Part shown: piece by piece, positions 1-11,432 of the stretch
How positions within the stretch are numbered: the stretch's first letter is position 1
How the letters are laid out: each line of letters starts with the position of its first letter
Assembly (NCBI GenBank): GCA_002335605.1
Contig: BEDY01000001.1
Span: forward strand, 2,232,001 to 2,296,000
DNA length: 64,000 nucleotides
Source: Prillingera fragicola
Taxonomy: Eukaryota > Basidiomycota > Tremellomycetes > Trichosporonales > Trichosporonaceae
Direction: 5' to 3'
Position numbers and translations under genes: made by a program
The notes under the pieces: model-generated
The model's database searches: none
Told to the model about the DNA's origin: nothing
Seen by the model: the letters and a program-made list of their open reading frames with translations, nothing else

Positions 1-358
1 CGAGACGCGTACAAGGGGAGGAAGAAGGGCAGGCGTGATGAGCTGGCCTGGCCCAGGCACGATCTCTGTGGGGTGAGTGACTGTTGGTCGCTGCGGCTGA
101 AACGCCATTTCAATAATAATAGTCATGCTCGCAGCAGACTAGGACTGCACAGCGTGCAACAGTGTTCGTCTCTCACTCTCCTCATCCTCATGGCCACATT
201 GTCCTTCTTGCCTCTACCTCCTATTCATCACTGCGCATCAACACACCCCTGCAAGCTCTCTGCGGCGCACACGCAGCAGCAGCACCGCATTCCCATCACC
301 ACATCTGTTATCATCTCTCAACCATTGTCCCTCGGAACTCTATCACATCCCTCACATC
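1..358. other. Non-coding flank upstream of the first gene
   Basis: No credible coding exon is visible here. The last 200 bases are C/T-rich with few G, as expected for the promoter and 5' leader of the mannosyltransferase gene that starts at 359. Open frames in this stretch overlap each other, lack splice-linked continuation and have no recognisable domain. A gene may end to the left of the window, but nothing here supports it. Confidence 0.5.
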
Positions 359-2113
359 ATGAGTAAACATGGATCACCATTGATCCCAGGCCTCAGCACT
401 GTTCAATCAACAAAATCCCAGCTTCTCTCCCCCCGCCCAGCCTACGATGAAGAAAAGGGCCAGCACGAATCACGCGTTGGCTTGCCACGGTTCAGAACGC
501 GTCGCATTCTTGTTCCATTGCTGCTCGTCGCCGTGCTCACCTTGATCATTTCTGGAAGAAAGGATGGCGCACTCGAGCACATTTGGCGTATCGGTGAGTG
601 GCAAAGTTGCTGCATTACATGTCGATTGCGTAGCCATCACATGTCCTCGAGTTTCGCTCACACACCAACAGGCGCAAAGAAACCTCCTCCCAAGCCCCAC
701 CGCCCAGTCTACCAGATGCCCGACGACCCTATCCAGCGTTGGGGCGCAAACCCTCCGACCATTGGGCCACAGCACTCACTCCTTGTGGGCGGCCTCGTCC
801 CGTGGCCAGCGAAGCAGCCACCAAAGCCCAACGCCGTCGGCTTGTCCAAACTCGGCCCAAAAGCTGACGCAGTGTACAATGTCGGGCATCGTGCAAAAGA
901 TCTCTACCGAGAGCAGCTGTACGACTTTGTGCAGTACGCAGTCCCAGCTGCACTGCGGCCGCAGCTCAAGGAGGGGCTCGACCGGTACATGGGACCCTTT
1001 CAGCCGCTGAATGGTATCCCTTGGTCAGAAACAAAGCGGATTTGGCAGACGGACAAGGACGGCAGGTCACGGCATTTGGAACCGGTCACGACATGGACCA
1101 AGAGTACGGCTGTACGGGAGGATGGTTGGCAGTACAAACTGTTATCAGATGCGTGAGGAAGTGTTTCGAGGGCTTGGCTGACGATCTCAGAGAGACGGTC
1201 CTTTGGGTCAGGGAGCGGTTTGCAGAAGAGTTTGGCGATAACAATGTCAACTACATGTGGAAAAACCTGCCGGCGGGCATCATGGTGGGTATTTCCGGCC
1301 AAGGCCTTGACTGACAGCCCAGCGCTCGGACGTGTGGCGTTACCTCGTGCTCATGCTGGAAGGCGGCATCTACACCGACACGGACACGCGCATGCTCTCA
1401 CCGCCAGCTGCTTGGGGCACCGGCGCAGACTTGTGGAAAGGAGGCGAGGGGTGGCTCGACGAACGTTCGCGCGAGCGCATCAAGAATGGCGAAGATATTG
1501 ACGTGGTCATTGGCAAGCCATCCATCATCACTGGCGTGGAGGCCGATGTCGGCGAGCGCCCAGACTGGAACGAGTGGTGGCCCCGTCCCCTGCAAATCGT
1601 GCAGTGGACAATGGGAGCGGCGCCGTCCCACCCCATTGTCATTGCGGCCGTCATGCGCATACTCCACGCGACGGCCGAGGCAGCAAACTGGGCGGCGGAC
1701 CGGTGGGCGCACATTCTCTTCCTCCGCCAAACTGGCGAGTGGGACGAGGCCGACAAGCTCATGCAAGCCACGGTCGTCAGCAATCCAAAGCACGGCGGCC
1801 CCATGGGGGTCATGGACTGGACAGGCCCCGGCGTGTGGACCGACGCAGTCCTTAATTACTTGGCAGTCCAGTATGGGGTCAACTGGACCGACCTGCGCGA
1901 GCTTCGCCGCCCACTGCGGATTGGAGACGTGATCGTGCTCCCAGTCACGGGGTTTTCGCCTGGTGTCGGCAACTTTGGCGCGGGCGAGCCTACCGGTGAG
2001 TCCTCCTTGTGCTACACAGTACTAACAGCCTAGACGGACAGGCGCGCGTGTCGCATCTCTTCCACGGGACGTGGAAACCCGAAAGCGAGAGGAAGCCCAG
2101 CGGCCCGGGCTAG
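359..2113 (+). CDS. OCH1-like alpha-1,6-mannosyltransferase (glycosyltransferase with DXD motif)
   Basis: Predicted type II Golgi glycosyltransferase of the Gly_transf_sug/OCH1 family, which transfers mannose from GDP-mannose to N-glycan outer chains. Five exons: 359-593, 672-1152, 1191-1284, 1323-1995, 2034-2113 (520 residues); all phases agree. A cytoplasmic tail of about 49 residues precedes one membrane anchor (residues 50-65, LVPLLLVAVLTLI). The catalytic signature RSDVWRYLVLMLEGGIYTD lies at 271-289 and the metal-binding DTD at 289-291. The final exon restores the family ending VSHLFHGTWK. The first intron (78 nt) happens to be open in frame, but its donor, acceptor and non-conserved translation argue for removal. 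The family call is secure; which OCH1/HOC1-type paralogue it is cannot be told. Confidence 0.85.
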
Positions 2114-2351
2114 TTTGCTCGCCGTCGTTGAGCCATGCCGAGATAATGATTGTGGAGACGCCGGCGCCGATGGCCCGAGGAGTGAGAAGACGGCGTAGCC
2201 AGAGCGTCCAGTATGTCGGGCCCGTGCCGATGTCTTGGGTTGCCCTGTGCGCAGATTGAGAACCCACTGCTGTCCTCGGCAGTGGTCATAGATGATTCGT
2301 TTATTGTTGTCACCATGTACATTGCTAGTCATCCGAGCGTTCCAAGCGTAG

Positions 2352-2483
2352 AGGTACTGATGTACCTGCCGAGCTTGCAGTATAAAGCGCACGTACAGTC
2401 GGCTTGTCTTGGTCAGTGGTGCTGGATGTGCCACTTGCCACACCTCGGCAAGTAACGGCACTGTGGACCCAGCTTTTTTTTTT
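2352..2483 (+). other. Possible Pol III-type transcription unit (TATA, hairpin, T10)
   Basis: Seen directly: a perfect inverted repeat (AGGTAC-TGAT-GTACCT, 2352-2367), then TATAAAG at 2381-2387, then a perfect 7-bp hairpin (ACTTGCC, 7-nt loop, GGCAAGT; 2433-2453), then ten consecutive T at 2474-2483. No protein frame starts after this TATA. TATA followed about 90 nt later by a T-run resembles small Pol III genes such as U6, but the sequence is not U6 and no tRNA-like A/B boxes were recognised. The arrangement may be coincidental. Confidence 0.2.
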
Positions 2484-2930
2484 GGGACACGGGGTGAAGG
2501 ATCAAGGCTACGTCATTATTGCTGCGCACCCACCAACACGATACCTCAGGGCATACGCCGGGTGACACAGGGGTGGCGGCCGTGGCGGGTGAGAAAGCGG
2601 CCGTGGATGCGCAGAGTGCAGAGCACCAGAGTGGCTGTTGCAAGCAGTACAGATTATGCTTTGCATTGTGCGCCACCGTTGGCCAAATTGACGCTGCACG
2701 CGCTGTAGGATCATGCAGGAAGCGCCAGGCGCGCGAGTGGGGGAGTGGGCTGTTCCAGCCGTGTTGCTGGAACCAGTAAACGATGCGGGGTAACCACGCG
2801 TTGTCCGTTGGGTTGCTGCCAAGCCGCTAGTTTGGCTGATCTGCACGCTGGGTCACTACTAGCTTGTGCGGCACGTACCTTCCCCCCACATGCACAACAG
2901 GCTTGCGCAGCTTGCTTTACTCGCAGGCGA

Positions 2931-2945
2931 CTCTCTCTCTCTCTC
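2931..2945. repeat. CT dinucleotide microsatellite
   Basis: Fifteen bases of uninterrupted CT repeat in non-coding DNA upstream of the kinase gene. A near-identical run occurs at 11096-11110, upstream of LSC2. Polypyrimidine runs are common in fungal promoters. Confidence 0.8.
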
Positions 2946-4023
2946 GTGCACGGAAGCGCGGGCGACAGCCCAACATGCATACAGCGTCCAACTAAGGGAG
3001 GGCGGCAGTGGATGACCATGTGCCGACCCACGGCGGCCGAGAAGCCGCGGTGAGAGCGGCCGGCGTGGGGTGGCAGAAGTGTGGGTCCCAATTGGGAGGA
3101 CTGCTCCAGTCCCTGGGTTTCTTCTCACCCTCGACCCCCACCCGTCGAGCTGCCGTGCGTGTTGTGCCGCGGGCACACGATGTCGCTTGACCATACTTAC
3201 CCCTACATGTCGCCTAGGTGGTGTCGCGAGCCCGAGGGCCGAGGAGGGGTGCTGCTAGCAAGGCCGGCAGCCCCGGGCCGCTCGTCTCCTGGATTTGCAT
3301 TTTGCTGCCCAGACTGCCGAGCCATTGCCCAGTCGGATCACGTTCATCTCTGCCCCCGCCCTGCCCTGCAGCTGCAGCTCCTCCGCCGCCGCCGTGTCCT
3401 CCGCCTGGGTACAGTGGCCGCTACGCTGGAGCGCCTGGCTGCACAAGCTGCGACCCACCCAGCCGAGCCCAGCTTGCCCAGCGCTCAGCCAACCCAGTTC
3501 CCCCGTCGGGCGTTGCTGACGATCACCCCGGGTTGCTGCCGAACCCACTGCTCAGAGCCAGGTCCAACGCCATATCTCTGTCATTCACCACCCACGTCTC
3601 CTCCCCTCCATACCAACTTGCCTCTCCACACCACTCTCCCACCCGCGTCCCCCGAACCCCACACCCGCCTCTCTCCTTTACCCATTCTCTCTTCCTTGTC
3701 ATCAACTGTGCACAGGTGCTCGCATTCGCTCACGGCCTACGTGCCCAACGCTTCTTGATCCTCCCGCGGCTCCACACTACCCGTGACTACCCATCGTCAC
3801 CGTCGCAAGCGGCCGATTCCCCGACAGAAGCAGAATTAATAATAGCTCCTACAACTAGAGCTCTTGGCTGGCGATAAAGCATCCTAGACTGTGGACAAGT
3901 TGGCTTTTCATCTTGTGTGTACACCTGTTCAACGTCGACACCCAACCACCAGCATAACGGTTCTCGGCTTCTTCTCTTTCGTGCGGTTTCCGCCTTTACC
4001 CCCATTTGCCCCCATTCGACACC

Positions 4024-7000
4024 ATGCTCTCATCGTCCCCCGCCATCCCGCTGTCCAACATTGACTTTGCGCCCAACTCGGCCGGTCGCCGCCTGTCGCT
4101 CACCACCGCTCAAGGCCGTCAGTTCTTCACCCACCGCGATGGCTTGCCATCGCCAGAACACCTCACCCCAATCGAGGGTCACACCCCCGACGGCTCGCCC
4201 GGTGCGAACACGCCGTTTGAGAGGTCGCAGCCCAGCTCGAGGAGGGCTAGCGACCAGGCGCTGGACGACGAATACGACGACGGAATGACCTTGCAAAAGG
4301 TGCCATCGCGAGGTGGTATCTGGCACGACGACGTGAGTGGCTTGTCTCTTCCTTATAAATCGTTTCCAAAGTCGTGAATTTCCTGTCCCGCGTGCAGTGG
4401 CCAGTGCGCCGCCAACCTCATGTGCGGAAGGGGACGCTGAGTGCTCTGCCTGTGAGACTGCACTTCTGTGCATTGACCTCGCCATCACGTATGGTCGTTG
4501 GTGCGGGTGTCCTCGGCACCGGCCCTCGGGCTATTCTCACTCGGCCCATGAACGGCCCCCATTGCCAAGGATCTTGCGTCATGGTCGACGACCATTGCTC
4601 CAGCGTCCTTGTCCCCCTTTCTGTGCTTTATCATCGGATGAGGCCATGGCATACATCGCCCCTCCCGGGCGTGACATATCTTGGCTCTTCTCATCTCTTG
4701 CCTCCTCCATTTCCTGTCTTTGTCATCTCGTTCCATCCCTCATCGCACCGCAACCCTTCTCCACACCTCCTCTCCAGTGTCTCCAGTGATCGCCCGCCTA
4801 GCGTCAGCGGCTGGCCCCAGTCCGCAGGACGGATGGTGCTCCAGTGGGCGTGATCCGTCGTGATCCACTTGAACGCTCCACCTTCCCCCAGCCCCAAACC
4901 GTTCCCTTTCCCCACCATGTTCGAGCGTCGCCAGCTACCGTCCTCCGTCCATGTGGCCGTGAGACCCCGCCCTTCTGCACGCAAGGCCGTGCTGTTTTCT
5001 TTAACAGGGAGACTTCCGCGTTCCCAAAGGTCCGGGGACGTCCGACCACGAACAGTGCGCGTCGCTTCCGTCGGTCTCTTATCGCTGCTTGATCCCATGA
5101 GAAAGAACCATGCTGACTCTGCTCAGGCCGTTTCCCCCCGCTCTGGCACTCCGCAAGAGTCCCCCGCCCCGCAGCGCTCCAGCCGCCCGCATGTCCCTTC
5201 CGGTCTTTCTTTCACCCCCGCTCAGTCGGAATCACCGCCCCCGCCTAATGGCCGTGGCAGCACAGTCTCTTCGAGCACTAGCCCCAATGCGTCCCCCACG
5301 ACGACTCGTACCGCCAAGCAGCACGCGGGTCCGCTCCACGACCTGCGTCGCTTCCTCAACCACCACATTGGACATAATGACCACAAGAAGGACGTCCATC
5401 CCATAGTCACCCAGCTCGCAAACGAGACTCCGGACCAGGCCACTCCTGTGAGCCTCTCGGGTGCGGCTACTCCTGGTGCCCAGCTCCGTGGAAGCCACTT
5501 TTTCACCACTGGCGGAAGTGCGTCGGCCTCGGGCTCCACTACCCCCGGTGGCTCGCAGCAGCACCTTCCGGATGGGGCTGGCCGTGACCGTGACAGCACT
5601 CAGCATGGCGCGCACTCGTCGCACCTGGTTGGCTTTATGCGCCACCACCACCGTGACAAGGAAGGCGAAAAGTCGCACTCGTCGCTGGCGTCCTTCTTTG
5701 GCCACTCGGACAAGAAGAAGAAGGACAAGGAGCGCAAGGAGCACGAGAAGGGCCACTCGCCGGGCACCTCTGCGGCTCCTTCGCGTTCCTCGACTCTTCT
5801 CATGTCGGATGGCCACCACGGCCACCACCACACCCCAGGCCACCATTCACCTTCGCACAACTCGGGCCATGCTACGCCCAAGAACATATACGACTACCCC
5901 GGCGTTCCTGGGCCCGTTGTCGCTCTCACCCACCCTGCCGATCTCGAAGCGACGCACGCTCATCTTTCCAAAAAGTACGGAAAGTGGGGCCGTGTGCTCG
6001 GTTCGGGTGCTGGCGGTACTGTGCGCCTCATCAAGTCGTCGTCCAAGACGGGCGGCACTACGTATGCCGTCAAGGAGTTCCGACCCCGCAGGCAAGGCGA
6101 GGGTGAGAAGGAGTACCTGCGCAAGGTCACTGCCGAGTTCTGTGTGGGTGTCACTCTCCACCACATCAACGTGATTGAGACGGTCGACATTGTCTGCGAC
6201 CACAACCACTACTATGAGATTATGGAGTACGCCCCCTACGACCTGTTCTCGGTCGTCATGTCTGGCAAGATGAACCGCCCCGAGATCTACTGCGTCTTCC
6301 GCCAGATTGTCGACGGTGTCAACTACCTCCACAGCATGGGTCTCGCCCACCGTGACCTCAAGCTTGACAATTGCGTCATGACCAGCGACAACATTGTCAA
6401 GCTCATCGACTTTGGTACTGCCACCGTGTTCCACTACCCTGGCAAGCACCAGATTCCAGCGTCGGGCGTGGTCGGTTCCGACCCTTACCTCGCGCCAGAG
6501 GTCCTTACCAAGGACCACTACGACCCTCGTCTCACCGACGTTTGGTCTGTCGCCATCATTTTCATGTGCATGATCCTGCGCCGCTTCCCCTGGAAGATTC
6601 CCGACTACAAAACGGACATGAGCTTCAAGCTCTACGTGAACACGCACCCCGAGTTGTGCAAGAAGCAGCCTACCAGGACACCTGCTCCTTCAGTGATCAA
6701 CGGTGCGGAGCCCGACCACAGCCAGCTTGCTGCCGACGGCTCGAGCACTTTGCCCTTCCGCTCGGCATCTGCGTCGACCTCGTCGACTGCTGTCGAGGGC
6801 AACGGCGAGACTTCCAGGACGACCACTTCGACCTCGAGCGAGGCGACGACTCCTCGTGTCGACCGTCTTGCTCTCCACGACAGCCCCGTTGAGGACCGCA
6901 GTGACCAATACTTTCCGCGCCGCCACGACTCGACTGCCTCGCTCCCTGCTGCTGCCAACCAGCCGGCCCTCAGCTACGGCCCCAGCGGCCGTGCCGTTCG

Positions 7001-7547
7001 CCAGCAGACCCTGCCTCACAAGCCGACGTCGCCTGTCAAGCTGTCTCCCACTGCTGAGATTGCTCCCAACCCTCGCCCCGGCCGGGAACGCTCGGTCACC
7101 ATGCCTTCGAATGGCGAGGGTATCGAGCCCGAGAGGCAACCGACGAGGCAAGAGCTGCACAAGAAGCGCGAGCGTGCTGCCTCGATCTCCTCGACTAGAA
7201 CTTTCCAGACTGGTGGAGCCGAGTCCATCTTCCGTCTCCTCCCGCGCGAGTCGCGCAGTGCTGTCATGCGCATGCTCGCCGTCGAGCCCAGCATTCGCTG
7301 CACGCTCGCCGACCTGCTGCAGGGCCACGGCCACGACGACCAGATGTGCCCCTGTGGCTCGGCCGAGTGTGGCGGCGCGCTGTCGTGCCCGCCGCCAGAG
7401 CTCACTGGTGTTGACGCCAACGACGACGACGGAGACCACTGGGTGCAGACCATCGAGTGCTGCTCGCACAACCCGGGCAAGCCCGTCAACCACACGCACA
7501 TCAAGGTCGTGCAGGAGGAGAAGCCCAAGAAGAAGCTGTTCCACTAG
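4024..7547 (+). CDS. HAL4/SAT4-type serine/threonine protein kinase
   Basis: Fungal-specific kinase of the HAL4/SAT4 (NPR/HAL) group, which in yeasts regulates potassium and nutrient transporters at the plasma membrane. Exons 4024-4332 and 5127-7547, both phase 0 (909 residues). The N-terminal 385 residues are Ser/Pro/His-rich and disordered. The kinase domain starts near 386 ([15 protein letters not shown]), with the VAIK-type lysine in YAVKEF, catalytic HRDLKLDN near 510, DFG near 531 and a [10 protein letters not shown] activation segment. A Ser/Thr-rich insert of about 180 residues lies between the C-lobe helices and the subdomain-XI arginine ([12 protein letters not shown]). The tail is Cys-rich and ends KKKLFH. 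The single intron is 794 nt, more than ten times the local norm. An in-frame ATG at 5097, just before the acceptor, would give a shorter form lacking exon 1. Confidence 0.88.
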
Positions 7548-8552
7548 ATTTATCAATACAACAAATCTAGCTCGTAGTTATTTTCACACCACCCCATCAA
7601 CGCCCCAACACCCACAGCAGTGGCGACAACTCCCATGGCCGCAGGCGGCGGCGAGGAATAGTCCTTTGTCTTTAGTGCCGCGAAGCCTAGTGTAGTGCCG
7701 CCGTATCTGATGTATGACTCTTGTTGCGACGAGCGCCATGACGGACGTACTGACAGTGGAGGGCGGGGAGATAGTTTAGCCTCTGGGAGTCGCTTACAGG
7801 ATGACGGCAGCGGGGCGGAATATAAAATGTTGGAGCAGCGGCAAGAACTTTGATCAATGTGTGTTCTAGCGTGCTGAATAGATTGAATGGATTGTTGTAT
7901 GCTTTGATGGAAAGGAATCTAGACTACTGCTGGACGAGTCGTCGTACATGCCCGATTTCCATGTGGATGCATGGCAATCATGCTCCCAGGCAGCACCCAC
8001 TCTGGCTGCTTGCGTGCCCAGGCGCAGGATTCGTATCCAGGGTATCGTTTGCTGCTTAAATTGAAGAGGCGTGCCTCTCCATCCAGGTGGCCAGGTAGGT
8101 GGGTACTCTAGCCCCCAGGCCCCAGGCTGGCCAGGGCTCGGGATCCAACATTGCAGCAGAGGCCGCCAGGAGCAGCTTCAGCCTGCAGTAGCAGCTTGCA
8201 GCAGCAGCAGAGACGAAAGATTGTCCCCTCGTCCCTGAAGGAGACGAACCGTTCGTTACACGTCGTGCACCTTTCCAACATTCTCGTATATTGTTCAGAC
8301 ACCTACCTCTTTTACACAGAACCTCTACACACAGCATCATAGTCCGCATACAGCGAAAGGGGGCCACACCTAGCTGGCACAACCCCATAGAACCCGGCAC
8401 AGCGGCCTCGACAACGCTACAAAGCCATTGCTAAAGCCCTCGGGCTCGCCATCCATCGTCGATCACCTCTCCAACTTTAACGACCCACCACCCCCGTCTA
8501 CCCCTCCCTCCTTGTCCTTGTTTAACGACCTCTCCCCTCTATCCACTGACGC
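7548..8552. other. 1-kb non-coding stretch
   Basis: 3' flank of the kinase gene followed by the promoter and leader of the next gene. A TATAAAA box is present at 7821-7827, but it lies more than 700 bp before the next start codon and no open frame follows it, so it may drive an untranslated or spliced leader. From about 8455 the sequence is C/T-rich up to the ATG at 8553. No credible exon was seen on either strand. Confidence 0.5.
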
Positions 8553-11010
8553 ATGTCCTCGCTCCGCCCCCGCGTCCACCCCAACGCCGGCACGGGCAGC
8601 GGCCACAGCACGCCCCCCAACGGCCTCGAGCCCGACACGCCCATCACGCACTATCCCGACCGCCTGGGCGACGAGCGTGGGTACCCCTCCTCGCCCTCGC
8701 CGGGGGCAAGCGACCATGCGCTGAGCGGGAACGGCGTGGGGCGCGCCGGTGGGTCGGCGGCGGTTACGCGGTTGAGGAAGCTCGTTCTCTCGCGAAAGGG
8801 AGGGCGGTTTGGTGAGTCCTTGTGCTGGCTTGATGGTATGAAGAGGGTCTGAGAGGGAGCGTCAAAGAGAGAGAAAGCGAGGTCGCAGTGTGCAAGGTGC
8901 AGTGGGGACGATGATCTGTGGGCGTCGGTACACGTCCCCACCAGCTGAACATGTTGCACGCCTCCTACGTTGGTGCCAGCGCCCTCGCTTTTGAGACACG
9001 CACTGCAGCGACACGGGGCGTATCGAGGGCGCACAGGCAGTGCGCCTGGGCGTGAGAGAGCCCGTGCACAGTGTCAACCTCACAACCGCGTAATGCTGTT
9101 CGTGCACCTCTGCGCCTTCATGCACTCCCTCGTTCACGCATGGCCAGTCCTTTGCTCGCTCGACGCTCTCGTTGGGATCCGCACTCTTCACCATGCTCCG
9201 AGCAGCGGTGAAACGCATCCTATGGCGCCTCAGCCGGCGACGCACTTTTACCCAGTCGCTGACATTAACAGGTCTCTCGCAGCGCGCATGGCTCGCCTTG
9301 ACCGTCATTATTGGATTCTTGCTCCTCACAAAGCTTATCCTGCGTAAGTAGCGTCTCGTGCTGCGTAGACAACTGCTGACACGCCCAGCCACACCCCAGG
9401 CCGTCCCGCAGCACCTCGACTATGACGAGCTTATCGCGCACGACTATATCAACAACTCGGCAGTCGACACAGCGCCGTTTGACTTTTGCCCCGTCTTCGG
9501 ACCAGGTGACGCCGTCGCAGCGCGCCGCGGACAGTTTGAGCTTCTCCGCTCGCGACTCCATCTCGGAACCGGCGCACGCGTCCAGCGCGTCATCCAGAGG
9601 GCCATGGGCGGCTTGCCAGTGACCATGTCGGTTCTCGGCGGCTCTGTCTCGGCATGCCATGGTGCTGGTGACGACCCTGTCGCTCCCGAGTGCTACCCTG
9701 CGCGTTTCTTCAACTGGTGGAACAGCGTGTTCCCCAACCCATTGAACGAGCTCACGAACGGTGCGATGAAGCGCTCCGACTCGGCATACTATGCGTACTG
9801 CGCGAGCCAGCACCTTCCCGACAAGACGGACCTGGTCATTCTCGAGTTTGATGCCTCGGACCCCAAGTGAGTGCTCTTGTTTGAGCGCGGTTGAGCTGAC
9901 CCCGCAGCGACCTCGAGTTTATGGACTACTTTGAGCTGCTCGTCCGCTCCATTCTGGTCCGCCCCGACCAGCCCGCTGTCATTATCCTTGGCCACTTTTC
10001 TCCCCAGGTTCAAGCTCAGAACGGCTTTGCTGGCCCCGAGCTGCTGCACAACACGGTCGCACAGTTTTACGACGTGCCCCACATTAGCGCCAAGGGCGTC
10101 ATGTACGAGACCTACCTCGAGCACCCCCACCAGGCGCTCTCGGAGCTCTACACCGACTCACAGCTCGCCAACCAGGAGGGCCACGATTTGATTGCCGACG
10201 TTCTCATATCGTACATCATGTCGCAAGTGTGTGCTGGGTGGTCAGCTCTCCTCGGCCACTCGTACAACGTCCCCAGCCTGAGCCTGCAAGGTGGCTCTGT
10301 AGCTGGCACCCCTCTGCTTATGGGCGGCATGGGGCTGCGTCCGGGTCACTCGGCTGAGCAGGGCGCCGACGACGGCAAGACTGGCAACGACCTCACCTCG
10401 CACACGGGCAATGCCGCGCTCATCGTGCCCGGATCCCGCCTCAAGGACCGCCCCGGAAACATGAACTCGTTCCGTGAGGTGGAGCCCTACTGCGTGTCTG
10501 CCGGTGACCTCGTCAACCCCCTCCCGCCCTCAATCTTCCACGGCTCGGGCTGGCAGCCATACCACCCCAAGAAGGGTGCGGCCGACGACCGCCACTTTTG
10601 GTACGCCGAGCAGCCTACTTCGCGTCTGCGTGTCCAGGTGCGCGTCGGTGCTGGTGACATTGGAGTCTACTTCCTGCAGAGTCCGATTGAGAAGCCTTTC
10701 GGTGTTGTTAGGTGTTGGGTCGACGACAATCAGGGAGGTGCAAAGATGCTCGTGGGCAATGCCGACGTTGAGGAGCCTATTGCCAAGTGAGTTTTGGTTA
10801 CAGTTTGCACAAGAGTTTCTGAGACGCTAACTGTGCAGGCTCGTCTTGATCGACCACTTTGTCGCCAAGGGCTCGCACTTTGTCGAGTGCATGCTCGAGG
10901 GCGAGGAGGGTGGACCCACGACCCCGTTCAAAATTCTTGGCATGTGAGTGTTGCTTTTGGGAGCCACCGGTACTAGGCAGTGCTGACTTGTTTCCAGCTT
11001 TACGACATAG
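8553..11010 (+). CDS. Membrane-anchored SGNH-hydrolase-like (capsule-associated-type) protein
   Basis: Six exons: 8553-8811, 9272-9343, 9389-9866, 9908-10786, 10839-10943, 10998-11010 (601 residues), all in phase. A Pro/Gly/Ser-rich cytosolic tail of about 88 residues is followed by one membrane segment (WLALTVIIGFLLLTKLI, about 91-108) encoded by the tiny second exon, so the bulk should be lumenal or extracellular. The SGNH/GDSL signature is partly visible: block I as GGSVSACHG near 193, a beta-strand LVILEFDASD, and a block-V-like region ending GHDLIAD near 360. At the usual DxxH position the sequence reads DSQL, so the catalytic His is missing there or displaced. Proteins of this shape occur in Cryptococcus relatives, where some are labelled capsule-associated; that function is an inference. 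The first intron (460 nt) is long. Confidence 0.7.
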
Positions 11011-11432
11011 TTTGGACAGTCTATCTGTAGTTTTCTCCATAGCTTGGCCTTTTGGCGGCAGTCTGCTTGTTGGATGTCCGCTCGGCCTCGTCTCGCTCTC
11101 TCTCTCTCTCGCTCATAACACACACAACACTTTAGATGCACGACAGTACAGTACCCCTTTTGCACCTAACCCCGCGCGAGCAGCACTACCCCGCACACGG
11201 CCACGCGGTGGTCCGGCGTTGACGGGCTGCCAGGGTGCGGGTGCTGCATGACCGTGAGGCCACGTTCGGCACTAAAGCCGGCATGTAGGGTGACAGATTT
11301 GGTTCCGCCCCATACGCGCCCCCGTGCCGCCTTGCCGTCTCCGCGCAGCTTTGCCGGTGACCGTCGTCAGTAGTATATCCACGTCTTCTTCATCACCAGC
11401 CTTCCATCCACCTACTACACCCCCTCCTCGCC
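11011..11432. promoter_or_regulatory. LSC2 promoter region
   Basis: Intergenic DNA between tandem plus-strand genes. It holds a CT repeat (11096-11110) and a TATAT element at 11374-11378, about 55 bp before the LSC2 ATG, followed by a C/T-rich leader. No other feature was recognised. Confidence 0.45.

Larger units (their letters stand above)
2114..4023. other. 1.9-kb non-coding stretch (3' flank plus long kinase promoter/leader)
   Basis: No multi-exon gene could be assembled on either strand. It contains a CT dinucleotide run (2931-2945), a TATA-hairpin-T10 arrangement near 2352-2483 (separate entry), and from about 3550 a strongly C/T-biased stretch typical of a fungal promoter and 5' leader for the kinase starting at 4024. 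The longest open frame (3218-3877, plus) is proline/serine-rich only because of that base bias. Confidence 0.5.

Noticed and set aside
3218..3877. 219-codon plus-strand ORF
   Set aside because: Its Pro/Ser-rich translation follows from C/T-rich promoter DNA; no domain, no ATG with good context, and it runs into the leader of the kinase gene.
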